A stretch of DNA of 64,000 nucleotides from positions 1,541,501 to 1,605,500 of the forward strand of contig NC_016027.1 of assembly GCF_000182745.2 (NCBI RefSeq). The letters run 5' to 3'. Made by a program: the position numbers and the translations under genes. Below the pieces are notes generated by a model. It was not told the DNA's origin, ran no database searches, and saw only the letters and a list, made by a program, of their open reading frames with translations. This document shows, piece after piece, positions 9,866 to 18,355 of this stretch. Numbering within the stretch: position 1 is the stretch's first letter; each line of letters opens with the position of its first letter. The DNA comes from Komagataeibacter medellinensis NBRC 3288. GTDB lineage: Bacteria > Pseudomonadota > Alphaproteobacteria > Acetobacterales > Acetobacteraceae.

Positions 9866-10592
9866 CACGGCCCTGACGCCGCTGGCGCGGCTGGAGACGC
9901 CACTGCGCACAAATGGCTTTGCCTTCGTGCCCGCAGGCGACATGGAGCAACTGCTGGCACAGTACGGCCTATGTGGGTGGGCAAGTTTTGCGGCAAGCTG
10001 GAACCGGCTTGGTCTGGATCGCTACATGGCGGATGGCGGGCGCTACCGCCGCCGCCGCCATGCCACCTTTGCCATTGATACCGGGGGCATCCAGCGCAAA
10101 AAGCACCAGCCCCATTACCAAAGCCGGGACTACAACGAGCTCAATGGCGGGATAGAACGCTGGTTCCGCGCCATGGAGCCGGAGATAGGTACACACCCGG
10201 CACTTCTGGCCATCCTGCGCCTCATGCACCGGATCGTGACCGACATGAGCGATCCGGCCCACCTGCCCGATGTCTGGCATACCGAAGTCCACCAGTTCCG
10301 GATCGAGGCGCTGGACAACGCACCGGGCCAGCCCACGCCAGAAGGGCTGCATCGTGATGGCGTGGACTGGGTGATGGTTGTCATGATCCGGCGCGAGAAC
10401 GTGATGTCTGGCGAAACCACGATCCATGACCTGCAACGCAGCCCGGTTGGTGGCTTCATGCTTGACCAGCCGCTTGATACGGCAGTGGTCAATGACAACC
10501 GTGTCTATCACGGGGTGACGGCAGTACGGCCGCTCGACCCCGCGCGCCCGGCGTACCGCGACGTACTGGTCGTGACTTTCCGCCACCAATGA
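9846..10592 (+). CDS. 2-oxoglutarate/Fe(II)-dependent oxygenase of the 2OG-Fe dioxygenase (BsmA/IDO-like) family
   Basis: 248 residues. The metal triad is visible as His169 and Asp171 (LHRDGVD) and His222 (VYHGVTAV), with Arg238 (YRDVLVVTF) in the place expected to bind 2-oxoglutarate. The layout (ERWF early, RRENV...GETTIHD, then distal His) matches the family containing the Bacillus L-isoleucine dioxygenase and BsmA-type biofilm proteins. Members hydroxylate free amino acids, but the substrate here is unknown. The ATG at 9846 overlaps the MscS gene by 20 nt and the stop overlaps the next start as ATGA, so all three genes should be one transcript. Confidence 0.85.
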   Translation: MTPPVSDTALTPLARLETPLRTNGFAFVPAGDMEQLLAQYGLCGWASFAASWNRLGLDRYMADGGRYRRRRHATFAIDTGGIQRKKHQPHYQSRDYNELNGGIERWFRAMEPEIGTHPALLAILRLMHRIVTDMSDPAHLPDVWHTEVHQFRIEALDNAPGQPTPEGLHRDGVDWVMVVMIRRENVMSGETTIHDLQRSPVGGFMLDQPLDTAVVNDNRVYHGVTAVRPLDPARPAYRDVLVVTFRHQ

Positions 10593-11650
10593 AAGACATG
10601 ACCCTACCGGGGCAGGTCAGGGCGTGGCGGCGCCTGTGCCTGCTGGCGGTGGGGACCATCGTGGCGGTGGGCGGCGGGCTCTACCTGTTCATCGTAATGG
10701 TGGACCCGTGGAACGTGCTGCCATTCTCCCCGCCGCTTGCACGCATACCCGTCACGTCAAATGCCCGTTACACCATGCCCGCCCTGGCACGGAACCCGCT
10801 CTTTGATTCCGTGGTGGTGGGCACCTCCACCAGCAGGTTGATGCAGCCCGCCATGCTGGACCGCGCACTGGGCGGGCATTTCCTCAACATGGCCATGAAC
10901 AGCGCCAGCCCGTGGGAGCAGGAACGTGAGATGGACGCCTTCCTGCACAGTCACCGCGCTCCACGCACCGTCATGATCGGGGTTGATGCAGCCTGGTGCC
11001 ACGAACGTCCCGGCAGTCTGACCACCCCCAACCGCCCTTGGCCGGAATGGATGTACGGCCACCCCGCATGGCAGGGCTACCTGCACATGGCCAGCCTGTA
11101 CGCCCTGCAGGAAGCCGCCAACGAATTTTTGTGGATGACCGGACACAAGGCCCAGCGCTTTGGCACGGATGGGTATGCCAGCTTCGTGCCACCAGACAGC
11201 CAGTACGACCCCGTCCGCGTGGCCGCCATATTCGCGCACTGGGCACCGCCCAACACCGCACCAGCCCCACCCGGCATGGCGGACACGCCGCCCGCCAGCA
11301 TGCGCCTGCTGGCCGCCATGCTGGAGCGCATGCCTGCCACCACACTTAAAATCGTGTGGTTCCCACCCGCATCCGCCACCCTGCACGGGCCGACCGGCAG
11401 CGTTGCCGCAGCGCGCCTGCAGGCATGCAGGCTGGGGGTAACGGCCCTTGCGGCCCGGACTCCCAATACCATCGCGCTGGATTTCAACCATGACAGCGCA
11501 CTGACCCTGAACAGCGACAGTTTCTGGGACCCGCTCCATTACCGCATCCCCGTCGCCCATCGCGTGATCGCGGCGATCACCACGGCGGTGACGGGTAACG
11601 GCCAGCCCGATCCGGCGCTGGACATCCTGTACAAGCCCGCCCGGCACTAG
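10589..11650 (+). CDS. Membrane-anchored SGNH-hydrolase-like protein of unknown function
   Basis: 353 residues. One N-terminal membrane segment (about residues 16-38) is followed by a large domain facing the periplasm. VVVGTSTSR at residues 75-83 resembles block I of SGNH hydrolases, and WDPLHYR at 313-319 resembles the block V Asp-x-x-His pair (Asp314, His317). Together these suggest an SGNH/AlgX-like fold, as found in polysaccharide O-acetylation. No MBOAT or acyltransferase partner lies nearby. It is translationally coupled (ATGA) to the 2OG oxygenase gene. The family assignment is an inference from these two motifs, and the substrate is unknown. Confidence 0.6.
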   Translation: MKDMTLPGQVRAWRRLCLLAVGTIVAVGGGLYLFIVMVDPWNVLPFSPPLARIPVTSNARYTMPALARNPLFDSVVVGTSTSRLMQPAMLDRALGGHFLNMAMNSASPWEQEREMDAFLHSHRAPRTVMIGVDAAWCHERPGSLTTPNRPWPEWMYGHPAWQGYLHMASLYALQEAANEFLWMTGHKAQRFGTDGYASFVPPDSQYDPVRVAAIFAHWAPPNTAPAPPGMADTPPASMRLLAAMLERMPATTLKIVWFPPASATLHGPTGSVAAARLQACRLGVTALAARTPNTIALDFNHDSALTLNSDSFWDPLHYRIPVAHRVIAAITTAVTGNGQPDPALDILYKPARH

Positions 11651-11877
11651 GCTGCTGAAGACCGGGGGATACCAAAGCCATGCGCTGCCATCGCGGAGCC
11701 TCCCCGGCGGCGGGGCTTGTGCCGGGCGGGTCATCTGGTATGGAAAACAGGATAGCGTGAAATGCCCGTTCTGGTTACAGGCACACCGCAGGCATGGGGC
11801 CAGGGCACAGGATCGTCTTGTGCAGGCCGCCCCCGCGACCGGGCGGTCAGATTGCGGCACTGAGGTTGGAGAGGCTG

Positions 11878-13014
11878 GTGAATACGTCCGTCAATGGTGC
11901 GCCGCAATGGCATCTGCAGCCCGAGACGAACCGGACCCTTGTTGCCCTGTCGGGTAACTGGATCGCACAGGAAGGACGTGTCCCCGCCTTTCCCGAGAGC
12001 GGGCTGAAGGATGTACCGCAGGGCACTGCGCTGGCATTCGATACCGCACAGCTTGGCAAGTGGGACACGTCGCTGATCAGTTTCCTGTGGGAACTCAAGC
12101 GCAGCGCGCGCGAAGCCCATGTGGATTTCCGCATCGATACCCTGCCCGAATCCGCCCACAAGCTGCTCGACCTGCTGCCTGAAATCCCGCCAACTCCCAC
12201 GCCGCCCCCGCCCCGCACCTTCGCCCCGGTGACGGCGGTGGGACAGTTTACGCTCGATACGCTCAACGAGATCGGCTGCGTGAGCGAAATGGGGACCGCC
12301 GCCGCCCGTGGCGGCATTGCCGCGCTGGTGGGCCGGGGGATGATGCGGACCGTCGATCTCATGTCCGACCTTGCCGCCGCCGGCCCTGCGGCACTGCTGA
12401 TCGTGGGCGTGGTGAACTTCCTGGTCGGCGCGATCCTGGCCTTCGTGGGGTCGGTGGAACTGCATAAATTCGCCGCCGATATCTATGTCGCAAGCCTTGT
12501 GGCCATTGCCATGGTGCGCGAGATGTCGGCTGTCATGACCGCCATCATCATGGCGGGCCGCACCGGTGGCGCCTATGCCGCGCGCATTTCCACCATGCAG
12601 GCAAATGAGGAGATCGACGCCCTGCAGGTGTTTGGCATTCCCATTGCCAGTTACCTGATCCTGCCTTCAGTGCTGGCGCTGGGCTTCACCATGCCGCTGC
12701 TGTACCTTTACGGCTGCCTGATCGGCATGCTGGGCGGGTTTGTTGTCTCGTTCATCATGCTGCATGTCTCGCCGCTGGGCTATTTCCATGAAACACTACA
12801 GGCACTGCCGCTGGACCAGTTTACCTTCGGATTCATCAAGAGCCTGGTGTTTGGCGTATTTGTTGGCCTGACCAGTTGCCGCATCGGTCTGAAGGCCGGA
12901 CGGAGCGCCGCCGATGTGGGCATTGCCGCGACCAAGGCGGTGGTGGTGGGCATTGTGGGTGTGATCGCGCTGGATGCGGTATTCGCGGTTATTGCCAACG
13001 TAATCGGAATCTGA
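11878..13014 (+). CDS. mlaE: MlaE-type ABC transporter permease with N-terminal STAS-like domain
   Basis: 378 residues from a GTG at 11878 with GGAGAGG just upstream. Residues 1-100 look like a STAS domain (VALSGNW, FDTAQLGKWDTS), followed by a Pro-rich linker near 101-113. Residues 120-378 form the MlaE permease, with the conserved cytoplasmic loop GRTGGAYAARI and ANEEIDALQVFGI. It belongs to the inner-membrane complex that moves phospholipids between membranes to keep outer-membrane asymmetry. In E. coli the STAS protein MlaB is a separate subunit; here it is fused. The ATPase gene follows after 5 nt. Confidence 0.9.
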   Translation: MNTSVNGAPQWHLQPETNRTLVALSGNWIAQEGRVPAFPESGLKDVPQGTALAFDTAQLGKWDTSLISFLWELKRSAREAHVDFRIDTLPESAHKLLDLLPEIPPTPTPPPPRTFAPVTAVGQFTLDTLNEIGCVSEMGTAAARGGIAALVGRGMMRTVDLMSDLAAAGPAALLIVGVVNFLVGAILAFVGSVELHKFAADIYVASLVAIAMVREMSAVMTAIIMAGRTGGAYAARISTMQANEEIDALQVFGIPIASYLILPSVLALGFTMPLLYLYGCLIGMLGGFVVSFIMLHVSPLGYFHETLQALPLDQFTFGFIKSLVFGVFVGLTSCRIGLKAGRSAADVGIAATKAVVVGIVGVIALDAVFAVIANVIGI

Positions 13015-13019
13015 CCGCC

Positions 13020-13838
13020 ATGAACGACGTACACAACCAGATGCCCTCCGCCCCCGATGATACCCGCCCGGTCATGATTTCGGTGAAGGACGTGACACTG
13101 GCCTTCGGCTCCAAGGTGATCCAGCACGACGTGTCCTTTGAAGTAAAGCGCGGCAGCGTTTTTGCCGTGATGGGGGGGTCAGGCTGCGGCAAGAGCACCC
13201 TGCTCAAAAGCATGATCGGCCTGCTGCGGCCCACCAAAGGCAACTACCTGGTGGGAAAGGACAATTACTGGGCGGGTAATGATGCGGACCGTATCGGTAT
13301 CGGTCGGCGCTTTGGCGTGCTGTTCCAGAGCGGGGCGCTATGGAGCTCCATGACCGTGGGTGAGAACGTGGCGCTGCCCATGCAGATGTTTACCAAACTG
13401 GAACCTTCGGTCATCCGGCAGATGGTAGAGCTCAAGCTGGGGCTGGTGGGCATGCTACAGGCCATTGATCAGTACCCCTCCGAACTCAGCGGCGGCATGC
13501 GCAAGCGCGCGGGACTGGCGCGCGCCATATCGCTGGACCCCGACATCCTGTTCTTCGATGAGCCCTCGGCCGGTCTGGACCCGATCACCTCGGCCCGGCT
13601 GGATGAACTGATCCTGAACCTGCGCGACGGTCTGGGCGCCACGATCATCATCGTCAGCCACGAACTGTCCAGCCTGTTCCATATTGCCGATGACGGCATA
13701 TTCCTTGATGCCGGGCAGAAGACCGCCATTGCCCATGGTTCCCCCACATGGCTGCGCGATCACTGCACCGATCCCATGGTTCATGCCTTCATGCACCGTG
13801 AGCAGCTGGACAATTCCAGCCCCCACGAAGGCGGATAA
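13020..13838 (+). CDS. mlaF: MlaF-type ABC transporter ATP-binding protein
   Basis: 272 residues. Walker A GGSGCGKST lies at 52-60. The signature LSGGMRKRAGLARA (near 154) has the Lys/Arg form seen in MlaF, and Walker B is DILFFDEPSAGLDP. It energises the MlaE permease for phospholipid transport. The ATG at 13020 fits an N-terminus of about 20 extra residues before the ABC domain. The longer open frame (from 12876) overlaps mlaE and is not needed. It lies between mlaE and mlaD, 5 nt from each neighbour. Confidence 0.94.
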   Translation: MNDVHNQMPSAPDDTRPVMISVKDVTLAFGSKVIQHDVSFEVKRGSVFAVMGGSGCGKSTLLKSMIGLLRPTKGNYLVGKDNYWAGNDADRIGIGRRFGVLFQSGALWSSMTVGENVALPMQMFTKLEPSVIRQMVELKLGLVGMLQAIDQYPSELSGGMRKRAGLARAISLDPDILFFDEPSAGLDPITSARLDELILNLRDGLGATIIIVSHELSSLFHIADDGIFLDAGQKTAIAHGSPTWLRDHCTDPMVHAFMHREQLDNSSPHEGG

Positions 13839-13843
13839 GCCCC

Positions 13844-14800
13844 ATGGCCGACAGGCAGAGGCTTATCGGCGCGGCCGTTCTGGGTGCAGGGGCCATTGCG
13901 CTGGCCATACTGGGGATGACGGGCTGGCTGCCTATACCAGGACGCAGCACCGAGGCCGTCGTGGTGTTTGAAAGCCCGACCAACGGGCTGGATATCGGCT
14001 CGCCCGTCAATTTCCGCGGGGTGCCGGTGGGTGCTGTCGAGCGCATTACGGTGCGCGTGGACCCGGTGGACCACCACACCTACATGCCCGTCTATATCCT
14101 GTTCGACCCCGCACATGCACCGGGCCGTGGCGACCTGCCCGCCCTGTCCACGCTCCTGACCAACGGGTTACGCGCCGAAATGGTGTTGCACAGCCTGGTA
14201 ACCGGCCAGACCGAGCTGGACCTGGACCTGGACCCGAAAGTTCCGCAGCGCCTGCATCCCAACCTGACGGGGAACATGCCGGAAATCCCCATGGGCCAGA
14301 CAGCACTCCAACAAATGGAAGCGACCCTGGTCTCCACTTCCATCCAGCAACTCCATAATGACCTGCTGACCGCACTGGCCAGCGTCCGCACGCTAGCGGC
14401 GGACATCGACCGTGACATGCCCGGCATGATCGCCAGCGTCCGCGCCACATCGGAACATGCCGGCACGGCGGCCAGCCAGATCCGCGCGGCCATTACCGAC
14501 GTGACGGACCATGCCAGCGTGACCATCAACCGTCTTAACCTGCTGATCACCACCAATAACCGCGAATTCGTGGCCCGTCGCGCCGAATTGCAGGCACTGA
14601 TCAGCAACACGCACCACACCATGGCGCAGGCACGTGAGACACTGGCCGTCCTGCGCGCACTGACCGACCCACAATCCCGTGACAGGCTGAATCTGAACGC
14701 TACGATGCGTGATGTGATGGAAGCAGGCTACGGGCTGCGCGGATTCGCCACTGAAGTCGAAAGCAATCCACAACTTCTGCTAATGGGACACAACCAATGA
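13844..14800 (+). CDS. mlaD: MCE-domain substrate-binding protein, MlaD type
   Basis: 318 residues. A single N-terminal membrane anchor (about 8-30) leads into an MCE domain near residues 38-115 (VVVFESPTNGLDIGSPVNFRGVPVG is the conserved core). A long helical, coiled-coil-like C-terminal region follows, from about 150 to 300. MlaD hexamers sit in the periplasm on the MlaFE complex and form the lipid channel. E. coli MlaD is 183 residues, so the helical extension is closer to PqiB/YebT-style or plant-type MCE proteins. The stop overlaps the lipoprotein start as ATGA. Confidence 0.92.
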   Translation: MADRQRLIGAAVLGAGAIALAILGMTGWLPIPGRSTEAVVVFESPTNGLDIGSPVNFRGVPVGAVERITVRVDPVDHHTYMPVYILFDPAHAPGRGDLPALSTLLTNGLRAEMVLHSLVTGQTELDLDLDPKVPQRLHPNLTGNMPEIPMGQTALQQMEATLVSTSIQQLHNDLLTALASVRTLAADIDRDMPGMIASVRATSEHAGTAASQIRAAITDVTDHASVTINRLNLLITTNNREFVARRAELQALISNTHHTMAQARETLAVLRALTDPQSRDRLNLNATMRDVMEAGYGLRGFATEVESNPQLLLMGHNQ

Positions 14801-15468
14801 AAACGCGCCCGTCCGCCTTTCCTTCCCGCCTGTATGCGCCCCTGCGGGCCGCAGGTGGACTGCTGCTCTGTGCCGCCATGCTCTCGGCGTGCTCCTCGGC
14901 ACCGGTGCGCTTTTACACGCTGGGCGCGCCTGCCGTGGCCGTGGGCGCGCAGACGACCGCCACCACCCCCATTACAGAAAGCACGCCCGTGATCGAGGTG
15001 GAGCGTACCCGCCTGCCCGATTATCTGGATAGTCAGGACATCATGGTCCGTAATGGTCACGAGATCGAACGCAGCGGGCTGGGTCGCTGGGCAAGCCGCC
15101 TTTCGGTAGGGGCCACGGACCTCATCACCGCGCGCCTGGCCCAGAAATGGTCGGACATGTTCGTGACCGACCAGCCGCAGCCCGACCGCCCCACATGGAG
15201 GCTACAGCTCAATATCAGCCGGCTTGACGTAAGCCGCGATGGCCAGTCGGCGCTGAACGCGGACTGGGCCATCATTCCGCAGGACCCGCGTGCCTCCATC
15301 CTGCGCAACCGCACCGTCATCGTTACCAACGGCAATACCGCCAGCAATGCCAACATTGCCAGTGTAACGGAAAACCTGCTGAACGAACTGACCAACCGGA
15401 TCGAAGCCAGTTGGCCCGGCACGGGCAGCCCACAGGCCATAGCCCCGCACCACCGCAGCCGGAACTGA
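14797..15468 (+). CDS. ABC-type transport auxiliary lipoprotein (PqiC/DUF330-like)
   Basis: 223 residues. The lipobox LLLCAAMLSAC puts the lipidated Cys at residue 32. Mature sequence APVRFYTLGAP followed by EVERTRLPDYLDSQDIMVR matches the lipoprotein family that accompanies MCE transporters (PqiC). It probably sits on the outer membrane and links the MCE tunnel to it. It is the last gene of the mlaEFD block and is coupled to mlaD by an ATGA overlap. No MlaC or MlaA gene is present in this operon. Confidence 0.87.
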   Translation: MKTRPSAFPSRLYAPLRAAGGLLLCAAMLSACSSAPVRFYTLGAPAVAVGAQTTATTPITESTPVIEVERTRLPDYLDSQDIMVRNGHEIERSGLGRWASRLSVGATDLITARLAQKWSDMFVTDQPQPDRPTWRLQLNISRLDVSRDGQSALNADWAIIPQDPRASILRNRTVIVTNGNTASNANIASVTENLLNELTNRIEASWPGTGSPQAIAPHHRSRN

Positions 15469-15608
15469 ACCACCAGCCCCTACGCCGCCCGGACCATCCG
15501 GCACCGCAGCACAGCCGGAGTCCGGTCCGCGTATATATGGGGAACCTTCGGGCAGGACTGGCATTGATTGGATGGACACCGCATAAATAACCTGCCGGAG
15601 TAGCCATC

Positions 15609-16109
15609 TTGCCGCCTGTCCCCTCCTCCCCCCTTCGCACCCGCAGCACCATCATGGCGGCCCTGCTTGCCATGGGGCTGGCGGGACCGGCATGGGGGCA
15701 GACGGGGCCGGTCATCCTGGCCCAGCATCCCGACACCGAACTGGACCGGCAGGCACGCGACCTGATGGAATCCGACCTGAGTGATGCCGCAGGCAGCCAC
15801 GAACGCCCGGTCCTGCTGACCGGGTCGGGCCAGCTTTCCGCCAATCCACGCCGCATGGGGCTATTCGTGCAGGTGCAGTCCGCCAGCCTGTGTGGCTCGG
15901 CCGGGTGTGTGACCTCGGTCTACCTGCGCGATGGTGGCAAGTGGACCCGGGTGCTGGATTCCGTCAGTGGGCCGATCACCATTACCCCACAGGTACATGG
16001 CGGCATGCATGACCTGCTGGTCGACAGCACGGACCGCTGGGTCTGGAACGGTACAACCTATGCCGACACACAGGCCACCACCCAACCTGCACCGGCAGAA
16101 CAGCCATAG
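15609..16109 (+). CDS. Small exported protein of unknown function
   Basis: 166 residues from a TTG at 15609 that has GGAG 8 nt upstream; an ATG at 15654 (residue 16) is the alternative. Either start gives a signal peptide, cleaved near GPAWGQ. The mature part contains a Cys pair in SLCGSAGCV that could form a disulfide, then VYLRDGGKWTRV and a WVWNGTTY motif near the end. I do not recognise a family. It lies 140 nt after the mla-associated lipoprotein gene, so a shared transcript is possible but unproven. Confidence 0.72.
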   Translation: MPPVPSSPLRTRSTIMAALLAMGLAGPAWGQTGPVILAQHPDTELDRQARDLMESDLSDAAGSHERPVLLTGSGQLSANPRRMGLFVQVQSASLCGSAGCVTSVYLRDGGKWTRVLDSVSGPITITPQVHGGMHDLLVDSTDRWVWNGTTYADTQATTQPAPAEQP

Positions 16110-16208
16110 AGAAATACAGGACACGTTGCATCCCTGTGCCGACACATGGACCGAGCATGCGGTCTAGCCACGCGGATAGCCATCAATAGGCTGTATTTAA
16201 ATGGAAAA

Positions 16209-16282
16209 TGGAGCGGGTGAAGGGAATCGAACCCTCGTATGCAGCTTGGGAAGCTGCCGTTCTACCATTGAACTACACCCGC
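16209..16282 (-). tRNA. tRNA-Gly, anticodon CCC
   Basis: 74-nt cloverleaf on the minus strand. The acceptor stem GCGGGTG pairs with CACCCGC; the D arm contains AGTTCAATGG, and the T arm is GAGGGTTCGATTCCCTT. The anticodon stem GCAGC/GCTGC encloses TTCCCAA, so the anticodon is CCC. The 3' CCA is encoded (16209-16211 on plus as TGG). It reads GGG codons. Confidence 0.96.
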
Positions 16283-16404
16283 ACGCTGGCCCCTCTATAC
16301 TGCACAAATGCCGCTTATGCAATCACCCTGCCCGACAGAGCGGCAGTTGACGCACCGTGCCCTGATCCGCAATAAGCATGCTTGTCTGGGCGAATGATCC
16401 GTCC

Positions 16405-16466
16405 GACCCTCGCGATTTGATACGGCCGGCTTGCGGCGAGGTTAAACATACGCGCTAAAGAGGCCT
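16405..16466 (+). promoter_or_regulatory. SAM-II-type riboswitch in the metZ leader
   Basis: The segment CTCGCGATTTGATACGG, then CCGGCTTGC, then GCGAG, GTTAAACAT and GCTAAAGAGG follows the alphaproteobacterial SAM-II (metA motif) consensus. P1 is CTCGC at 16409-16413 pairing with GCGAG at 16436-16440. The 3' strand GCTAAAGAGG at 16454-16463 is the conserved pseudoknot end. Binding of S-adenosylmethionine should lower metZ expression. The start codon is about 150 nt further on, and a hairpin GGGCCA/TGGCCC (16544-16566) lies between. Confidence 0.85.
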
Positions 16467-16613
16467 GATACCGCTACCGTTCTGTCAGGGCGCGGGCATC
16501 TGGTTTCCACGGTTGTGAACCGCTTCAGGTGGGGCGTGCCGCCGGGCCATGAACCGGGGCTGGCCCTTGCCTGCCTGTCCCGTCCACCCTGTACACAGGA
16601 ATGACCACCAACC

Positions 16614-17816
16614 ATGACTGACCAGCCTGATCCCAGATCCTTCCGCCCGGCTACTCGCCTGATCAATGCAGGCATTGAGCGCACGCCCTATGGTGAAACC
16701 AGCGAGGCGATGTTCCTGACCTCGGGCTTTGTATATGACAGCGCAGAGCAGGCGGAAGGCACCTTTACCGGTGATGTGTCGCACTACCAGTACAGCCGCT
16801 TCGGCAACCCGACCGTATCCAACCTCGAACGCCGCCTGTGCGATGTGGAAGGTGCTGAATCCTGTGTCCTGACCTCAACGGGCATGGGCGCGGTCTCATG
16901 CGCGCTGCTGGCGCAGGTGCGCGCGGGCGACCGGGTCGTGGCCTCACGCGCGCTGTTCGGTTCGTGCCACTGGATCGTGGCCGAACTGCTGCCGCGCTAC
17001 GGGGTGGAGACGGTCTTCGTGGATGGTGGCGACATGGCCGCCTGGCAGGAAGCACTGGCCAAACCCACACGCGCCGTGCTGCTGGAAAGCCCGTCCAACC
17101 CGATGCTTGATGTGCTCGACATCCGCATGATCTGCGATCTGGCCCACAAGGCGGGTGCAACTGTGGTGGTAGACAACGTCTTTGCAACGCCGCTGTACCA
17201 GAAGCCGCTGGAACTGGGTGCCGATGTAGTGGTGTATTCTTGCACCAAGCATATTGACGGTCAGGGCCGCGTACTGGGTGGCGCCGTGCTGGGCACGGCT
17301 AAGTGGATTGACGCGGTACTGCGCCCGTTTGCACGCAATACCGGCAATTCCATCTCGCCCTTCAATGCCTGGGTCATGCTGAAAAGTATCGAGACCCTGG
17401 CGCTGCGTGTCGACGCCATGACCAGGAACGCGGCAAAGGTGGCCGACTTCCTGGCTGAGGCACCAGGCATCAGGCGCGTGTTCTATCCGGGCCGCAAGGA
17501 CCACCCGCAATACGCAGTGGCGAAAAAGCAGATGTCGGCCGGTTCCACTCTGGTTGCCTTTGAGGTCGAAGGCGGCAAGGCGGGGGCATTTGCCTTCATG
17601 AACGCGCTGCGCCTGATCTCGATTTCCAACAACCTTGGCGATGCGCGCTCGCTTGTCACACATCCGGCCACCACCACCCACATGAAGCTGACGCCCGAGG
17701 ACCGGGCCCGCCTTGGCATCAATGACGGGGCAATCCGCTTTTCCGTGGGGCTGGAAGATGCCGATGACCTGATCGATGATCTGCGCCGTGGCCTTGCGGC
17801 GCTGGCCAAACGATAA
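16614..17816 (+). CDS. metZ: O-succinylhomoserine sulfhydrylase (Cys/Met PLP enzyme)
   Basis: 400 residues. It is expected to make homocysteine directly from O-succinylhomoserine and sulfide. PLP-binding features are visible: YSRFGNPT at 60-67, the Asp187 region VVVDNVFATP, and the Schiff-base Lys212 in SCTKHIDGQGRV. The GQGRVLGG signature separates MetZ-type enzymes from MetB/MetC. The SAM-II-like riboswitch in its leader supports a methionine-pathway role. AGGA about 13 nt upstream is the only visible ribosome site. apaG follows on the same strand. Confidence 0.95.
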   Translation: MTDQPDPRSFRPATRLINAGIERTPYGETSEAMFLTSGFVYDSAEQAEGTFTGDVSHYQYSRFGNPTVSNLERRLCDVEGAESCVLTSTGMGAVSCALLAQVRAGDRVVASRALFGSCHWIVAELLPRYGVETVFVDGGDMAAWQEALAKPTRAVLLESPSNPMLDVLDIRMICDLAHKAGATVVVDNVFATPLYQKPLELGADVVVYSCTKHIDGQGRVLGGAVLGTAKWIDAVLRPFARNTGNSISPFNAWVMLKSIETLALRVDAMTRNAAKVADFLAEAPGIRRVFYPGRKDHPQYAVAKKQMSAGSTLVAFEVEGGKAGAFAFMNALRLISISNNLGDARSLVTHPATTTHMKLTPEDRARLGINDGAIRFSVGLEDADDLIDDLRRGLAALAKR

Positions 17817-17836
17817 GACAGGAGCACCGCCGTTTC

Positions 17837-18313
17837 ATGAGCAAGAACAGGCATTTTCCTCCCCCCGGCGGGGAAGGGGCGGATTCTCCGCCGGGCGTGT
17901 CAATGGATAATGTCCCCTGTTTCGAGGCAATGACGGACGGCGTCCGTGTTGTTGTCCAGACTTTCTGGCTTGATGACCAGTCCGAACCTGATGAGCACCG
18001 CTATGTGTGGGCCTATCGGGTACGGATCGAAAACCACGGCACCGAACAGATCCAGCTCCTGCGTCGCAGTTGGCGCATCGTGGACGGGCAGGGCCGGATC
18101 GACCGGGTGGATGGCGAAGGTGTGGTGGGCGAACAACCACTGATCGACGCCAGTGGCAGTTTTGAATACATGTCAGGCGCCGCACTGGAAACGCCGACTG
18201 GCTTCATGGGCGGCATGTATCACATGATCCGCCCGGCCAGCCGGCAGCATTTTGATGTCAGCATTCCCGTCTTCAGCCTGGATAGCCCCCACCACCCGGC
18301 CATCCTGCATTAG
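17837..18313 (+). CDS. apaG: ApaG-domain protein
   Basis: 158 residues. The ApaG fold is clear from residue 30 on: GVRVVVQTFWLDDQSEPDEHRYVWAYRV, where the family has a fibronectin-like beta sandwich, then GEGVVGEQPLI and SGAALETPTGFMGGMYHM. ApaG is linked to Co/Mg resistance and Ap4A metabolism in enterobacteria, but its molecular role is unsettled. The start is uncertain: the ATG at 17837 has GGAG 12 nt upstream, while the ATG at 17903 gives 136 residues, closer to the usual 125-130. A hairpin (CCCGGCGG/CCGCCGGG, 17864-17895) lies between the two. Confidence 0.9.
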   Translation: MSKNRHFPPPGGEGADSPPGVSMDNVPCFEAMTDGVRVVVQTFWLDDQSEPDEHRYVWAYRVRIENHGTEQIQLLRRSWRIVDGQGRIDRVDGEGVVGEQPLIDASGSFEYMSGAALETPTGFMGGMYHMIRPASRQHFDVSIPVFSLDSPHHPAILH

Positions 18314-18355
18314 GTTCCGGCCCGGTTTCCTCTCCCTGCAACAAGAACCGACACC

